From Micromonospora sp. FIMYZ51 (GTDB taxonomy: Bacteria > Actinomycetota > Actinomycetes > Mycobacteriales > Micromonosporaceae), in the NCBI RefSeq assembly GCF_038246755.1, contig NZ_CP134706.1:4774001-4838000 (forward strand): a stretch of DNA of 64,000 nt, in the 5' to 3' direction. Shown here piece by piece: positions 40,909 through 49,640 of this stretch (its first letter is position 1; each line of letters begins with the position of its first letter). The notes beneath the pieces are model-generated. The model had not been told where the DNA came from. It ran no database searches and was given only the letters and a program-made list of their open reading frames with translations. The position numbers were made by a program, and so were the translations under genes.

Positions 40909-43650
40909 GTGGTTCCCGCAGCTGGTGCGGCGCTGATCAGAGTCGCCGCCTACCCGGACAATCTGATCCTGCCCGCCTGGCCCGACCTGACATGCGATCA
41001 ACCGGAGCAGTGGCAGCAGTGGCTGACCACGGTGTGGGCGCTGCCGGGCTTCGCAGCAGCGGTGGCCTACGCCACCCCGCAACTGGCCACACGGATCACG
41101 CGGGCGGTGACCGGTGAGCCGGTCCCGCAGCACCGATCACGGCGTGTGGTCGAGTCAGCAGTGCGGTACCTGCTGAGGTGGACCACCCGGGCGACACCAT
41201 TCGGCACCTTCGCCGGAGTCGCGCCGGTCGAGTTCGGTGCCCGCGCGAGCGTCCGGTGGGGCGAGGCCCACCGGGTGGTCGTCCGCCCCGATGGGCAGGT
41301 CATCGCCGAACACGTCGCGCGTGCCGAGGAGGACCTGGCGGTGCTTCGCCGCGTCGCGGTGGTGACGAACTCGGTGGGATACCGGCGCGGCGAGGTGTGG
41401 GTGCTGCCCTGCGCCCACGCCGACGACGATCGCCGGTGGGATGTCGAGATCCGCCTGACCAGGGCAATGCGGGCCGCGATCCAGGCGGCGATGTCTCCCA
41501 TCCCGTTCGGTGTGCTCGCCGCGCGTCTCGCCGGACCGTCGGGTGCAGTGGAGGCGGTCGAGCGGCTGCTGGCGTCGCTGGTCCGCGCGGGTGTGCTGCT
41601 GTCGGCGCTGCGGCCGGCGATGACGGTCACCGACCCGGCCGCTCATCTGGCCCGCCATGTCCCAATACCCGGCGATGGCGATCGGGTCGCGGTTGACCTG
41701 AGGGTCGACACCTCGGTGACCCTGCCGCCGGCGGTGCTGCGAGAAGCCGGCCGTGCCGCGTCGACGCTGGCGGCGTTGGCGCCACCGATGGCCGCCTGGG
41801 TGGAGTATCACCGGGCGTTCATCGAACGGTGGGGTCCGGGTGCCGCCGTGCCGCTGCGCGATGTGCTGCACGTGCTGGGTCTCCCCGCCGGATACCGAGG
41901 TTCCATCCGGCGCGTACCGCCGGTGTTCTCCGCCCGCGATAGGCTGCTCGCGCAACTGGCCCAGCAGTCGGCGTTGCACGGCGGCGCGGAGGTGGTCCTC
42001 GACGACGAACTGATCGGCCGCCTACGAGCCGGCGACGAGCGGCCACCGATCCCGCACACCGAATTGCGGTTCGCTCTCGCCGCGGCGACGCCGCAGGACC
42101 TGGATCGGGGTGCGTTCACGTTGACGGTGCTCAGCGGAGCCCGCCACGCCGGAGTGTCCGCCGGCCGGTTCCTGCACCTGCTCACCGACGCCGAACGGGC
42201 GTCGTTCCGGCACGTCTACCGCAACCTGCCGACGGCCCTACCCGGGGCGGACACGGTGCAGCTGTCCGGCCCGCCGCTGGACGCCCGCCTGACCTCGGTC
42301 GCCCGGACACCCGACGTGCTGCCCGTCCTACCCATCGGCGATTTTCATCCCAACCCGCAGTGGACGCTGGACGATCTCGCGGTGACCGGCGACGGCCAAC
42401 GCCTGTGGCTGGTGTCGCGCACCACCGGCCGACCGGTCGAGCCGCTGCTGCTCAACAGCGTGCTGCTGCCCGGTCTCCAGCAACCGCTGATGCGGTTCCT
42501 GACCGAGATCTGGGCGGCAGGGACGGCGCCGTGCAGCAGATTCGACTGGGGACACGCCAGCAGTTTGCCGTTCCTGCCCCGCGTCCGACACGGACGCAGC
42601 GTCCTGCATTCCGCCCGATGCATCATCGACCAGTCCGCTCTTGCCTCGCGTGCGGTGCCCTGGCCGCGGTGGCGCGACGCCTGGCAGCGATACCGCGAAC
42701 ACCACCGGCTCCCCACCGAGATCCTGGTCGGCGACGACGACACGCAGCTGCGCCTGAACCTCGACGACAGCGCCCACCTCGTGGTGCTGCGCAGGCACCT
42801 GGACCGGCATGCCCGTACCGTCGTCACCGAGGCCCCCGGCCCGGCCGGCTGGATCGGCGGCCGACCCGCCGAACTCCTACTCACCCTCACCGACAGCACA
42901 CCGGCCATAGGGCCGCGCCGGCCGGTGCGGGCCGCGACCACTGTGCGGCATCGGCCCGGGCCGTCACCGTGGCTGGAGGCCAGACTGTACGGCCGATGCG
43001 ACGACATCCTCACCAGCCTCGCCCCACAGGCCGATCATCTTCTGCCTGCAGGCTGGTGGTTCCTGCGGTACCCCGACCCCGAACCCCACCTGCGGCTACG
43101 CATCCCACTGCGACACGCCGACCAATTCGCTGTCACCGCCACAAGCCTCGCCCAGTGGGCCCACGACCTGGAACACGACGCCGCGCTGCACGACTACCAC
43201 CTGCACACCTACCGACCCGAAACCCGCCACGGAACCGGACCCACTCTCGGCGCCGCCGAGGCGGTGTTCGCCGCTGACTCCCGCGCCGTCCTGCGGCGGC
43301 TGGCAGGCGACCGTCAGGCCACCACCGCCGCCACGATGATCGCCATCGTCGACGCCTTCACCAACGACGGATGGCGCTGGCTCACCGCACACATCCCCCA
43401 CCACCGCGGCCCGCGACTCGACCCCACCCAGCTTGCCCTCGCCCGCATCCCCTACCGCGACGACGGCCTGCACACGGCGCTGACCACATACCGGCACCTG
43501 GCACACGCCGACGATCTCGACCCCGACCACGTCCTGGCTGACCTGCTGCACCTACACCACGCCCGCATGATCGGCGTCGACAGCGACTCCGAACGACATT
43601 GCCTGCGCCTGGCCCGCGCCGTCGCCCGCACCCACCAGGCAACACCATGA
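40909..43650 (+). CDS. lantibiotic dehydratase (LanB, class I)
   Basis: About 913 residues. The N-terminal glutamylation domain includes RSRRVVESAVRYLLRWTTRA and TPFGTFAGVAPVEFGA, the R..ARATPFGLFAG block of LanB. A central region follows (HLLTDAERASFRHVYRNLP, LPFLPRVRHGRSVLHSARCI). The C-terminal elimination domain (thiopeptide/SpaB-C type) is SPWLEARLYGRCDDILTSLA and WWFLRYPDPEPHLRLRIPL. LanB uses glutamyl-tRNA to activate core Ser/Thr and then eliminates to Dha/Dhb. The GTG at 40909 starts the conserved protein; the frame is open much further upstream across the precursor but that is not coding. The stop overlaps the lanC start (ATGA). Confidence 0.9.
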   Translation: MVPAAGAALIRVAAYPDNLILPAWPDLTCDQPEQWQQWLTTVWALPGFAAAVAYATPQLATRITRAVTGEPVPQHRSRRVVESAVRYLLRWTTRATPFGTFAGVAPVEFGARASVRWGEAHRVVVRPDGQVIAEHVARAEEDLAVLRRVAVVTNSVGYRRGEVWVLPCAHADDDRRWDVEIRLTRAMRAAIQAAMSPIPFGVLAARLAGPSGAVEAVERLLASLVRAGVLLSALRPAMTVTDPAAHLARHVPIPGDGDRVAVDLRVDTSVTLPPAVLREAGRAASTLAALAPPMAAWVEYHRAFIERWGPGAAVPLRDVLHVLGLPAGYRGSIRRVPPVFSARDRLLAQLAQQSALHGGAEVVLDDELIGRLRAGDERPPIPHTELRFALAAATPQDLDRGAFTLTVLSGARHAGVSAGRFLHLLTDAERASFRHVYRNLPTALPGADTVQLSGPPLDARLTSVARTPDVLPVLPIGDFHPNPQWTLDDLAVTGDGQRLWLVSRTTGRPVEPLLLNSVLLPGLQQPLMRFLTEIWAAGTAPCSRFDWGHASSLPFLPRVRHGRSVLHSARCIIDQSALASRAVPWPRWRDAWQRYREHHRLPTEILVGDDDTQLRLNLDDSAHLVVLRRHLDRHARTVVTEAPGPAGWIGGRPAELLLTLTDSTPAIGPRRPVRAATTVRHRPGPSPWLEARLYGRCDDILTSLAPQADHLLPAGWWFLRYPDPEPHLRLRIPLRHADQFAVTATSLAQWAHDLEHDAALHDYHLHTYRPETRHGTGPTLGAAEAVFAADSRAVLRRLAGDRQATTAATMIAIVDAFTNDGWRWLTAHIPHHRGPRLDPTQLALARIPYRDDGLHTALTTYRHLAHADDLDPDHVLADLLHLHHARMIGVDSDSERHCLRLARAVARTHQATP

Positions 43651-44723
43651 CCGCAGCACAATCCCTCGCCGACGGTGCCGCCGGCGTCGCCCTCCTCCAC
43701 CTGGAAACCGGCAACCGGGCCGCCGCGTACGCCGCCCTGCGGGCCGCCACCGCCGGCGGTGTCAGCATCGCCGCCGGCGCGAGCCTCTTCTACGGCGCCC
43801 CCGCCCTCGCCTTCGTCCTCGCCGGAACCCACCACCCCGGCGTCGACCGGGCACGAACCATCGCCGCAGCCGGAACCGACACAGTGACCCGCCGGCGGCT
43901 GGACGCGGCACACCGCCGCATCGACTCCCGCCAGCAGCCGCACTACGCCGAGTACGACCTCATCCGCGGCCTCACCGGCCTCGGCGTCACCCTGCGCCGG
44001 CTCAACGAACACCACCTGCTCCGCCACGTCCTGGAATACCTGGTCCGGCTCACCGAACCCCTCAACGACCTCCCCGGCTGGTGGTGCGTCAACGGGCCCG
44101 ACCGCAACCAGCCACCACCCGCCGGAGGCCACGCCAACCACGGCATCGCCCACGGCATCACCGGCCCCCTCGCGCTCCTCGCCCTCACCCTCCGCGAAAA
44201 CGTCACCGTCGACGGACACGCCGCAGCGATCAAACGAATCTGCCGATGGCTGGACACCTGGCAACAGGACACCGTGAACGGCACCTGGTGGCCGCAGACC
44301 CTCACCCTCGACGACCTTCACCACCGCGCACCGGCACAACAACAACCACTACGTCCCTCCTGGTGCTACGGCACCCCCGGCATCACCCGCGCCCAACAAC
44401 TCGCCGCCATCGCCCTCGACGACACCACCCGCCAACACCTCGCCGAGACCGCGTTCACCCGCTGCGTCAACGACCCCGCACAAATCCGCCGCCTCACCGA
44501 CCGCAGCCTCTGCCACGGCACCGCCGGACTCCTCGCCACCGGCCGCCGCATCACCACCGACGCCCTCACCCCCACACCCCTCGACCAGCTGACGCGCCTG
44601 CACCAGCACACCACCCCCGCCGCCGACGAACCAGCTGGACTCCTCGACGGCGCCGCCGGCTGCGACCTCGTCACCGCCTCCACCACCTCCACGTCGTGGG
44701 ATGCCTGCCTCCTCCTCAACTGA
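43647..44723 (+). CDS. lanthionine synthetase C-like cyclase (LanC)
   Basis: A 358-residue alpha-toroid cyclase. The zinc site is visible: SWCYGTPG with Cys near 240 and SLCHGTAG with Cys-His near 289-290. NHGIAHGITGPLALLAL has the conserved HGxxG. LanC proteins add Cys thiols to dehydrated residues to form thioether rings. The ATG overlaps the LanB stop by four bases (ATGA). It is shorter than classical NisC (about 414), as is usual for stand-alone actinomycete LanC. Confidence 0.88.
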   Translation: MTAAQSLADGAAGVALLHLETGNRAAAYAALRAATAGGVSIAAGASLFYGAPALAFVLAGTHHPGVDRARTIAAAGTDTVTRRRLDAAHRRIDSRQQPHYAEYDLIRGLTGLGVTLRRLNEHHLLRHVLEYLVRLTEPLNDLPGWWCVNGPDRNQPPPAGGHANHGIAHGITGPLALLALTLRENVTVDGHAAAIKRICRWLDTWQQDTVNGTWWPQTLTLDDLHHRAPAQQQPLRPSWCYGTPGITRAQQLAAIALDDTTRQHLAETAFTRCVNDPAQIRRLTDRSLCHGTAGLLATGRRITTDALTPTPLDQLTRLHQHTTPAADEPAGLLDGAAGCDLVTASTTSTSWDACLLLN

Positions 44724-44738
44724 CCGAAAGGCCCGGTG

Positions 44739-45530
44739 ATGGAACAGACGAACTGGAAACAGATCAACATCCACTACCCGGGACACAGTCGACAAGAACG
44801 CGAACACCAGGCGATCCCCCACCTCAGCCAGGTGCTACCCGACGCCGAAACCGCCGGCCTCATCACCTCATGGTGGTTCATCCGCAAAGGATCATGGCGC
44901 ATTCGCTACCTACCCACCCCGAGCAACGACCACAGCCCCGCCCCTGACCTGATAGCCAAGGGAATCCCCTGGACAAGCGACATCTACGAACCCGAAACCC
45001 ACGCCTTCGGCGGACCCAACGCAATGGACACCGCACACACCCTGTTCCACCACGACAGCCGCCACATCCTCGACTACCTCCACCACCACCCGACCGACCG
45101 GCGGGAACACTCACTCATCCTCTGCACCACCCTCATGCGCGCCGCAGGACTGGACCTCAACGAACAAGGCGACGTGTGGGCACGCATCGCCACCCGCCGC
45201 AGCGAACACCCCAACCGGCCTCCTGCCCCCCGCACTGATGCCTGGGAAGCCTTCACCAGCAGAGTTCACCACCTGCTAGTCGGCACACCCCGCAACATCA
45301 ACGACTGGCACAAAGCATTCGAGGACGCCGGAGCGGCCCTTCAACACCTACGTGAAACGGGCAAACTAACCCGCGGAATCCGCACCGTCATCACCGAACA
45401 CGTGATCTTCCATTGGAACCGAATCGGAATACCCGCCGCCACCCAAGCCACACTCGCACAAGCAGCCACGGACGCCATCCTCGGCAGCCCTTCGGCATCG
45501 TGCAGCAGGCAAGCTGGCCAGCTTTCGTAG
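44739..45530 (+). CDS. thiopeptide-type bacteriocin biosynthesis protein (split LanB C-terminal domain)
   Basis: A 263-residue protein: WKQINIHYPGHSRQEREHQA, ITSWWFIRKGSWRIRYLPTP, and LMRAAGLDLNEQGDVWARIA, the markers of the SpaB_C/thiopeptide-type domain. It may help dehydration or another modification of the precursor. It follows lanC by 15 bases, ending the cluster. The last ~14 residues (after DAILGS) come from a transposon-fragment region that begins at about 45485, so the natural C-terminus was replaced; the domain itself looks whole. The ATG at 44739 is used; a GTG precedes it directly. Confidence 0.82.
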   Translation: MEQTNWKQINIHYPGHSRQEREHQAIPHLSQVLPDAETAGLITSWWFIRKGSWRIRYLPTPSNDHSPAPDLIAKGIPWTSDIYEPETHAFGGPNAMDTAHTLFHHDSRHILDYLHHHPTDRREHSLILCTTLMRAAGLDLNEQGDVWARIATRRSEHPNRPPAPRTDAWEAFTSRVHHLLVGTPRNINDWHKAFEDAGAALQHLRETGKLTRGIRTVITEHVIFHWNRIGIPAATQATLAQAATDAILGSPSASCSRQAGQLS

Positions 45531-45730
45531 ACGCAGTCCCGGATCAGGTTGAAAGCGTCGCGGAAGTCAAGGTCGAAGAACTCACGGTCCTTGCCCACCC
45601 GGTAGGGCCCCCGGCCGGGCATATCAGCGCGTTGACGTAGACGATCGGGTAGACCTCGTCGAGCGGACGGTGCTGCCACGTCTTGACCTCATCGAGGACC
45701 TCGTCGGCGATCGCCGAGATGGTGTCCAGG
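45484..45730 (-). pseudogene. IS256-type transposase fragment with adjoining unidentified fragment
   Basis: The minus strand at 45622-45727 reads [20 protein letters not shown] and [15 protein letters not shown], the catalytic-domain start of IS256 (mutator-type) transposases, where DALI is usual. At 45484-45605 another frame reads [20 protein letters not shown] and CVYESWPACLLHDAEGLP, which I cannot assign. Both ends are truncated. It abuts the lanthipeptide cluster. Confidence 0.6.
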
Positions 45731-45874
45731 CGCGTCCTCCGCCCGCAACACCGCGTTCTCCCGCCGCAACCCGGCGTTGTCCCGCTCCAACTCGGTGATC
45801 CGCGCCTCTAACCGGGCAAGCCGCTCAAGCAAATCCACGATGGACGGCAATCCAGACCTCCCACCGAAATCCAA
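45731..45874 (-). pseudogene. IS66-like transposase N-terminal fragment
   Basis: The minus-strand frame starting 45874 reads [20 protein letters not shown], then [15 protein letters not shown]. This is a coiled-coil as at the N-terminus of IS66-type transposases (LEARIAELE...LRRENAELR). It ends in unrelated sequence after about 48 codons. Confidence 0.4.
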
Positions 45875-46426
45875 CCCGAATGCCCCAGGTCAAGCCGACC
45901 TGCCGACGAGCACCTGACCATCACCTTCGGCCTACTGCAGAACAACATCCTCTCAGAGGCCACGTCAGGCAAAGAGGAGATCGCTAGCGCCATCGCGAGA
46001 AGCTCGAAGAGCGAACCTGCAGCCCAGAGCAGCGACAGGGTTCGGCCTGCACCCCGGCCCGCACGGTTGTGCGGCTCTGCGGCGACCTCAGCGGTCTCAC
46101 GGAGTGCCGTCGCGGTGGCCTGGTACGCTGTGGACAGAGGTTACCCACATCGCGGTGGGCACAGAGGAGCGATTGTCATGTACCCGACTGCGCTCACCGC
46201 CGTTGTTGAGCCGATCGCAAGCGCTAGCCCGTAGGTCATGGCTGTTGCTGTCGCCGTGCGGTCGCAGAAAAGATCATCATCACCGCCTTGGCTCTTCGTG
46301 GCGCCGATCCGAAGGACCGGCCCGGCATCATCAAGGCTGTGGCCGAGCTGTCGAAGCGGACGATCGCACTGGGGATTAAGCCACCCGGGCGGCCCCCGGC
46401 GCTGGCCAGATATAGGGTGTTCGGCT
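45875..46426. other. decayed region between transposon fragments and membrane/pentapeptide pair
   Basis: No intact gene. A plus-strand stretch at about 46265-46420 reads EKIIITALALRGADPKDRPG and then IIKAVAELSKRTIALG in an open frame; it looks like a coding fragment of unknown origin. A likely promoter region for 46427 follows. Confidence 0.35.
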
Positions 46427-46942
46427 ATGCCCCGGCATAAACTGCCAGCGAAAGACAAGATCGATTTGTCATCCACGCGAATCGAGACGCTTCGTCGTCA
46501 GATCATCACCGAGAAGCTCGGTGATAAGTTGATCATATATCTCTGCTGGACCTGGCTGGCTCCGCTCGCCGCCATTGTCGCTGGTTCACTCGGAGGCATC
46601 GAAGCGATCAAGCCAGCAGCCGTATACACGTTTAACATGGGTGTCGTCCTCGCCGGTGTCGGTGAGCTCTTGACGAAGAGTGCCGAGTTGCATAGGCGGA
46701 TGCACGTCCTCCTTTTGTGCAGTATGTGCTTGTTGATTTCATTGATGGTGGTATGGGTGAAGGCATCTAGCAACGCCTCTGGCACCGGCCTTGCCTCCGA
46801 GTGGCGGTCCGTCATGGTCGCAAGCGCGTTGACCGCGACCGTTGTCGGCGCCGACATAGTCATCGGCGTCACCCGCGACGCGTACGAGGAGGTGAAGTCA
46901 TGGACAAAGGAAGCATCGCCGCCTTCGTCGCCGGCCTCGTAG
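46427..46942 (+). CDS. membrane protein of unknown function
   Basis: A 171-residue protein with a cytoplasmic basic start (MPRHKLPAKDKIDLSSTRIE) and about four membrane segments: LIIYLCWTWLAPLAAIVAGS, VYTFNMGVVLAGVGELL, VLLLCSMCLLISLMVVW and VMVASALTATVVGADIVIG. The ATG at 46427 begins the conserved-looking part; the open frame extends upstream into decayed DNA. Its last 43 bases overlap the start of the pentapeptide-repeat gene, which uses the internal GAGGAGGTGA as ribosome-binding site. The two products probably work together. No family is recognised. Confidence 0.62.
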   Translation: MPRHKLPAKDKIDLSSTRIETLRRQIITEKLGDKLIIYLCWTWLAPLAAIVAGSLGGIEAIKPAAVYTFNMGVVLAGVGELLTKSAELHRRMHVLLLCSMCLLISLMVVWVKASSNASGTGLASEWRSVMVASALTATVVGADIVIGVTRDAYEEVKSWTKEASPPSSPAS

Positions 46943-47943
46943 GACTTCTCGCGGCGATCGTCTCCCTCGTCCTCAGTCGCAGTGCGATAAAGCAGGCGGA
47001 GCTCAGTCGGCGGGACTTCGCTGCGATCTTCAGACGGGCGCTCGGAGCGGACGCTCACCAAGAGTTTGTCGGCCAGTATGCGAAGTCGATAGAACAACTA
47101 GGATCTAACATGGCGGCCGCCCGGCTCGGGGGATTGCACGCCCTTGAAGCACTGGCAATTAAATATCCCGACGAGCGGCAGACGATTGTGTCAGTCCTCT
47201 GCGCATATCTTCGAATGCCCTTCGATTTCGATCCATCGAGCCCTCGGGGCGGTAGTGAAACTGAAGAACTTGCAGTCAGAACTTCAGCACAACGGATCAT
47301 CACGACCCATCTCCGAATGCCTGGCACCGAATCGGCCGGCGAGGTTGGGAGCGTTACGCCACACGATTTCTGGCCCGACATAGAGCTCGACCTTACCGGG
47401 GCCGTCCTTCAAGACTGGAACCTTGAGTTCTGTGATTTGCGGCGGGCAACATTCGCTGAAGCGACGTTCCTGGGCCCGGCCCGCTTGTCAGGTGCTTCCT
47501 TCTTAACTGGCGTTGTATTCGACGGCGCACTATTCGTCGAAAGTGCCGATTTTGATGGTGTTGCGTTCGGTGGTGAGGCCCGATTTAACGGTGCCACCTT
47601 CTCCCAAGAAACCGGGTTCCGATCGGCGAGTTTCCGGGGCGATGCAGGCTTTCAAGGGGCGACCTTCAACGGGGACGCGGATTTTCGCGGTGCCAAATTC
47701 GAGGGATACGCCCGCTTCCAGGGTGCCGCCTTCGTCGCGAACGCAATCTTTGACGGAGCTTCGTTCGCTGGGAGCGCACGCTTCCTCGAAACGTCGTTTT
47801 CTCGCCACACGTCATTCGTCGGCGCGAAGGTAAAAACCGGCGACGGCCGTAACGATGCCTGGCCGCCTGGTTGGGGTATCAGTTCGGGTGACCAGTCCGG
47901 AACTGCAAAGCTGGTCCAGCGAGGCCAAGCGCTTGGACCTTAG
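46900..47943 (+). CDS. membrane-anchored pentapeptide repeat protein
   Basis: A 347-residue protein. One N-terminal membrane helix (GSIAAFVAGLVGLLAAIVSL) is followed by a helical region with RLGGLHALEALAIKYPDERQ and VLCAYLRMPF, seen ahead of pentapeptide repeats in other actinomycete proteins. From residue about 185 come tandem A(D/N)LxX-type pentapeptides (LDLTGAVLQDWNLEFCDLRR, ARFNGATFSQETGFRSASF, ADFRGAKFEGYARFQGAAF), forming a right-handed beta-helix. The role is unknown. It is coupled to the preceding membrane gene (43-base overlap). Confidence 0.85.
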   Translation: MDKGSIAAFVAGLVGLLAAIVSLVLSRSAIKQAELSRRDFAAIFRRALGADAHQEFVGQYAKSIEQLGSNMAAARLGGLHALEALAIKYPDERQTIVSVLCAYLRMPFDFDPSSPRGGSETEELAVRTSAQRIITTHLRMPGTESAGEVGSVTPHDFWPDIELDLTGAVLQDWNLEFCDLRRATFAEATFLGPARLSGASFLTGVVFDGALFVESADFDGVAFGGEARFNGATFSQETGFRSASFRGDAGFQGATFNGDADFRGAKFEGYARFQGAAFVANAIFDGASFAGSARFLETSFSRHTSFVGAKVKTGDGRNDAWPPGWGISSGDQSGTAKLVQRGQALGP

Positions 47944-47987
47944 CCAACCAGGGAGAATGAGAAGAAGCAGACCAGCGTCAATTACAC

Positions 47988-48070
47988 CTAAGGGACGTCT
48001 CGTAACTCGGTGAAGGCGTTGCCCGTGGCCGGGTTGGTGCTCACCGCGCCAGGGCGATGTTGTGCCATGA
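47988..48070. repeat. solo left end of the IS5 element
   Basis: CTAAGGGACGTCTCGTAAC at 47988-48006 is identical to the left end of the IS5 element at 36945. The next ~60 bases remain recognisably similar (AGGCGTTGCCCG, GATGTTGTG) and then diverge. No transposase follows, so this is a decayed or one-ended relic. Confidence 0.7.
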
Positions 48071-48192
48071 AGGGTCCAAAGGCGCCCCGACAGAAATCAA
48101 CCCCGATCCGTCATACATGTGCACCCGCTACCCGCCCCTTGCGTACACTGGCGATCTACGCAGCCAGAAATCGCGAAGGGGACGACCAACCC

Positions 48193-49026
48193 GTGGTAAC
48201 GAAAGCCATCATCGCCGTTGCTGGATTCGGCAGCAGAATGCTTCCCGTCGCGAAAACCATCAACAAATGCATGCTGCCCATCCTCAACAAACCCGTCGTG
48301 CAATATGCCGTCGAGGACTGCGTGCGCGCCAACATCAACCAAATCGCCATCGTCACCGCGCCCGGCCAAGCCGGATCGCAGGTACGCCACTACTTCACCG
48401 CCGACCCCGACACCGAGGCGTACTTCCACGAACGCGGCTGGGACGACAAGTGGGCCCCCGCGGCCCACCTCCAGGATCTCGCCGAGTTCACCTTCATCGA
48501 GCAACCCCGCGATGACCGGTACGGCACTGCCGTGCCCGCGATGATCGCCCGAGACTTCATCGGTGACGACGATTTCCTGCTCCTGACCGGCGACGACCTT
48601 CTTCTGCGCCACGACGGCGGCAGCGACCTCGCCGATCTCGTTGCCCGCCGCCAACAAGCCGGCACACCGGCCGCGCTCGCCGCAGCCACCGTCGACGGCA
48701 GTCAAGCCCACCGATACGGTGTCCTGTCCACCCGCAACCACGACGCCGAGACGCACATCCTCATCGGCATGATTGAGAAACCCCAGGACTGGCCGAAGCC
48801 CATCTGCTACATCAACATCAGCCGTTATCTTCTGCCCGGCGAAATCACCAGCTACTTCGACCAACTCACGCCGAACCCCGTCACCGGCGAATATCAGACC
48901 ACCGATGTCATCGAGGCGTACGCCGCCGAACATGACATCCTCGTTTCACCCACCACCGGCAGCTACTACGACTGTGGCAACCTTACCGGCTGGCTCGCGG
49001 CGAACAACGCAGCCGCCAAACTATAG
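48193..49026 (+). CDS. GalU-like UTP-glucose-1-phosphate uridylyltransferase family protein
   Basis: A 277-residue nucleotidyltransferase. TKAIIAVAGFGSRMLPVAKT is the nucleotide-binding GxGxRxLP loop; CMLPILNKPVVQYAVEDCVR and QPRDDRYGTAVPAMIARDFI match the GalU order, and FLLLTGDDLLL holds the metal-binding Asp. The usual KPKEMLP is INKCMLP here, so the sugar phosphate used is unsure. The GTG at 48193 follows AAGGGGAC; the frame is open upstream only through IS relic sequence. It activates a hexose 1-phosphate in the cytoplasm. It stands alone between transposon relics. Confidence 0.85.
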   Translation: MVTKAIIAVAGFGSRMLPVAKTINKCMLPILNKPVVQYAVEDCVRANINQIAIVTAPGQAGSQVRHYFTADPDTEAYFHERGWDDKWAPAAHLQDLAEFTFIEQPRDDRYGTAVPAMIARDFIGDDDFLLLTGDDLLLRHDGGSDLADLVARRQQAGTPAALAAATVDGSQAHRYGVLSTRNHDAETHILIGMIEKPQDWPKPICYINISRYLLPGEITSYFDQLTPNPVTGEYQTTDVIEAYAAEHDILVSPTTGSYYDCGNLTGWLAANNAAAKL

Positions 49027-49119
49027 GAACACCCACAACACCGCCGCAGAACGTCTCTTACTCGACCCCCATTCCAGCTCGGAATCGCGACAGCATGTAA
49101 ACAGGGGCGCGGGGAGGTA

Positions 49120-49495
49120 GCACGTTGTGGCACGCGCGACGTTCGACGATGCGGATCTGGTGTCGTGCCGGCCTCGTTCCGGTGATGCGCCTGGCCCAGC
49201 AGGCCGGCCTGTATGACGCGGTCGCGCAGCGGGTGAGCCGGCCGGCGGACAAGGGCGCGAACGCGGCCGGGTAGGTCGCCACCATCGTGGCGGTGCTCGC
49301 GGGCGCGGACAGCATCGACGACCTTGACATCGCGGGGTGGCAAGCGCTCGCTGTTCGGCGGTGTGTAGGCGCCGTCGACGCTCGGGTCGTTCCTGCGCAC
49401 TCTCACCCACGGGCACGTTCGCCAGTTGCAGGCGGCCGCCCGCGACACCCTGATCGGCCTGGCGAGGGGGGTGCCGATTCTGGCCGGTGTACACC
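49120..49495 (+). pseudogene. IS1380-type transposase N-terminal fragment
   Basis: Plus-strand frames read FDDADLVSCRPRSGD/AGLVPVMRLAQQAGLYDAV, then AVLAGADSIDDLDIA, and after a frameshift APSTLGSFLRTLTHGHVRQL. These are consecutive blocks of the IS1380 N-terminus (AGADSIDD, APSTLGTFLR..T.GHVRQL). An internal TAG at about 49272 and shifts disable it, and the catalytic part is missing. Confidence 0.65.
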
Positions 49496-49591
49496 GGTAC
49501 AGCAGTAAGGTCGTCCTTGGTGCGGCTCGTCCGTGCGGAGAATCTTCGGCCCTCTGAAATGCAGAAAGATCAGTTCCTTGCGGGGTTGAGC

Positions 49592-49627
49592 CCCGGAGGC
49601 ATAGGCAGTTGCGTCTACGCCTCCGGG
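49592..49627 (-). terminator. hairpin downstream of the minus-strand ICE operon
   Basis: CCCGGAGGC and GCCTCCGGG form a 9-bp stem extended by TAG/CTA after one mismatch. It lies 14 bases beyond the stop of the gene ending at 49641, so it probably ends that operon. Confidence 0.6.
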
Positions 49628-49640
49628 TTCTGTTCAGGTG

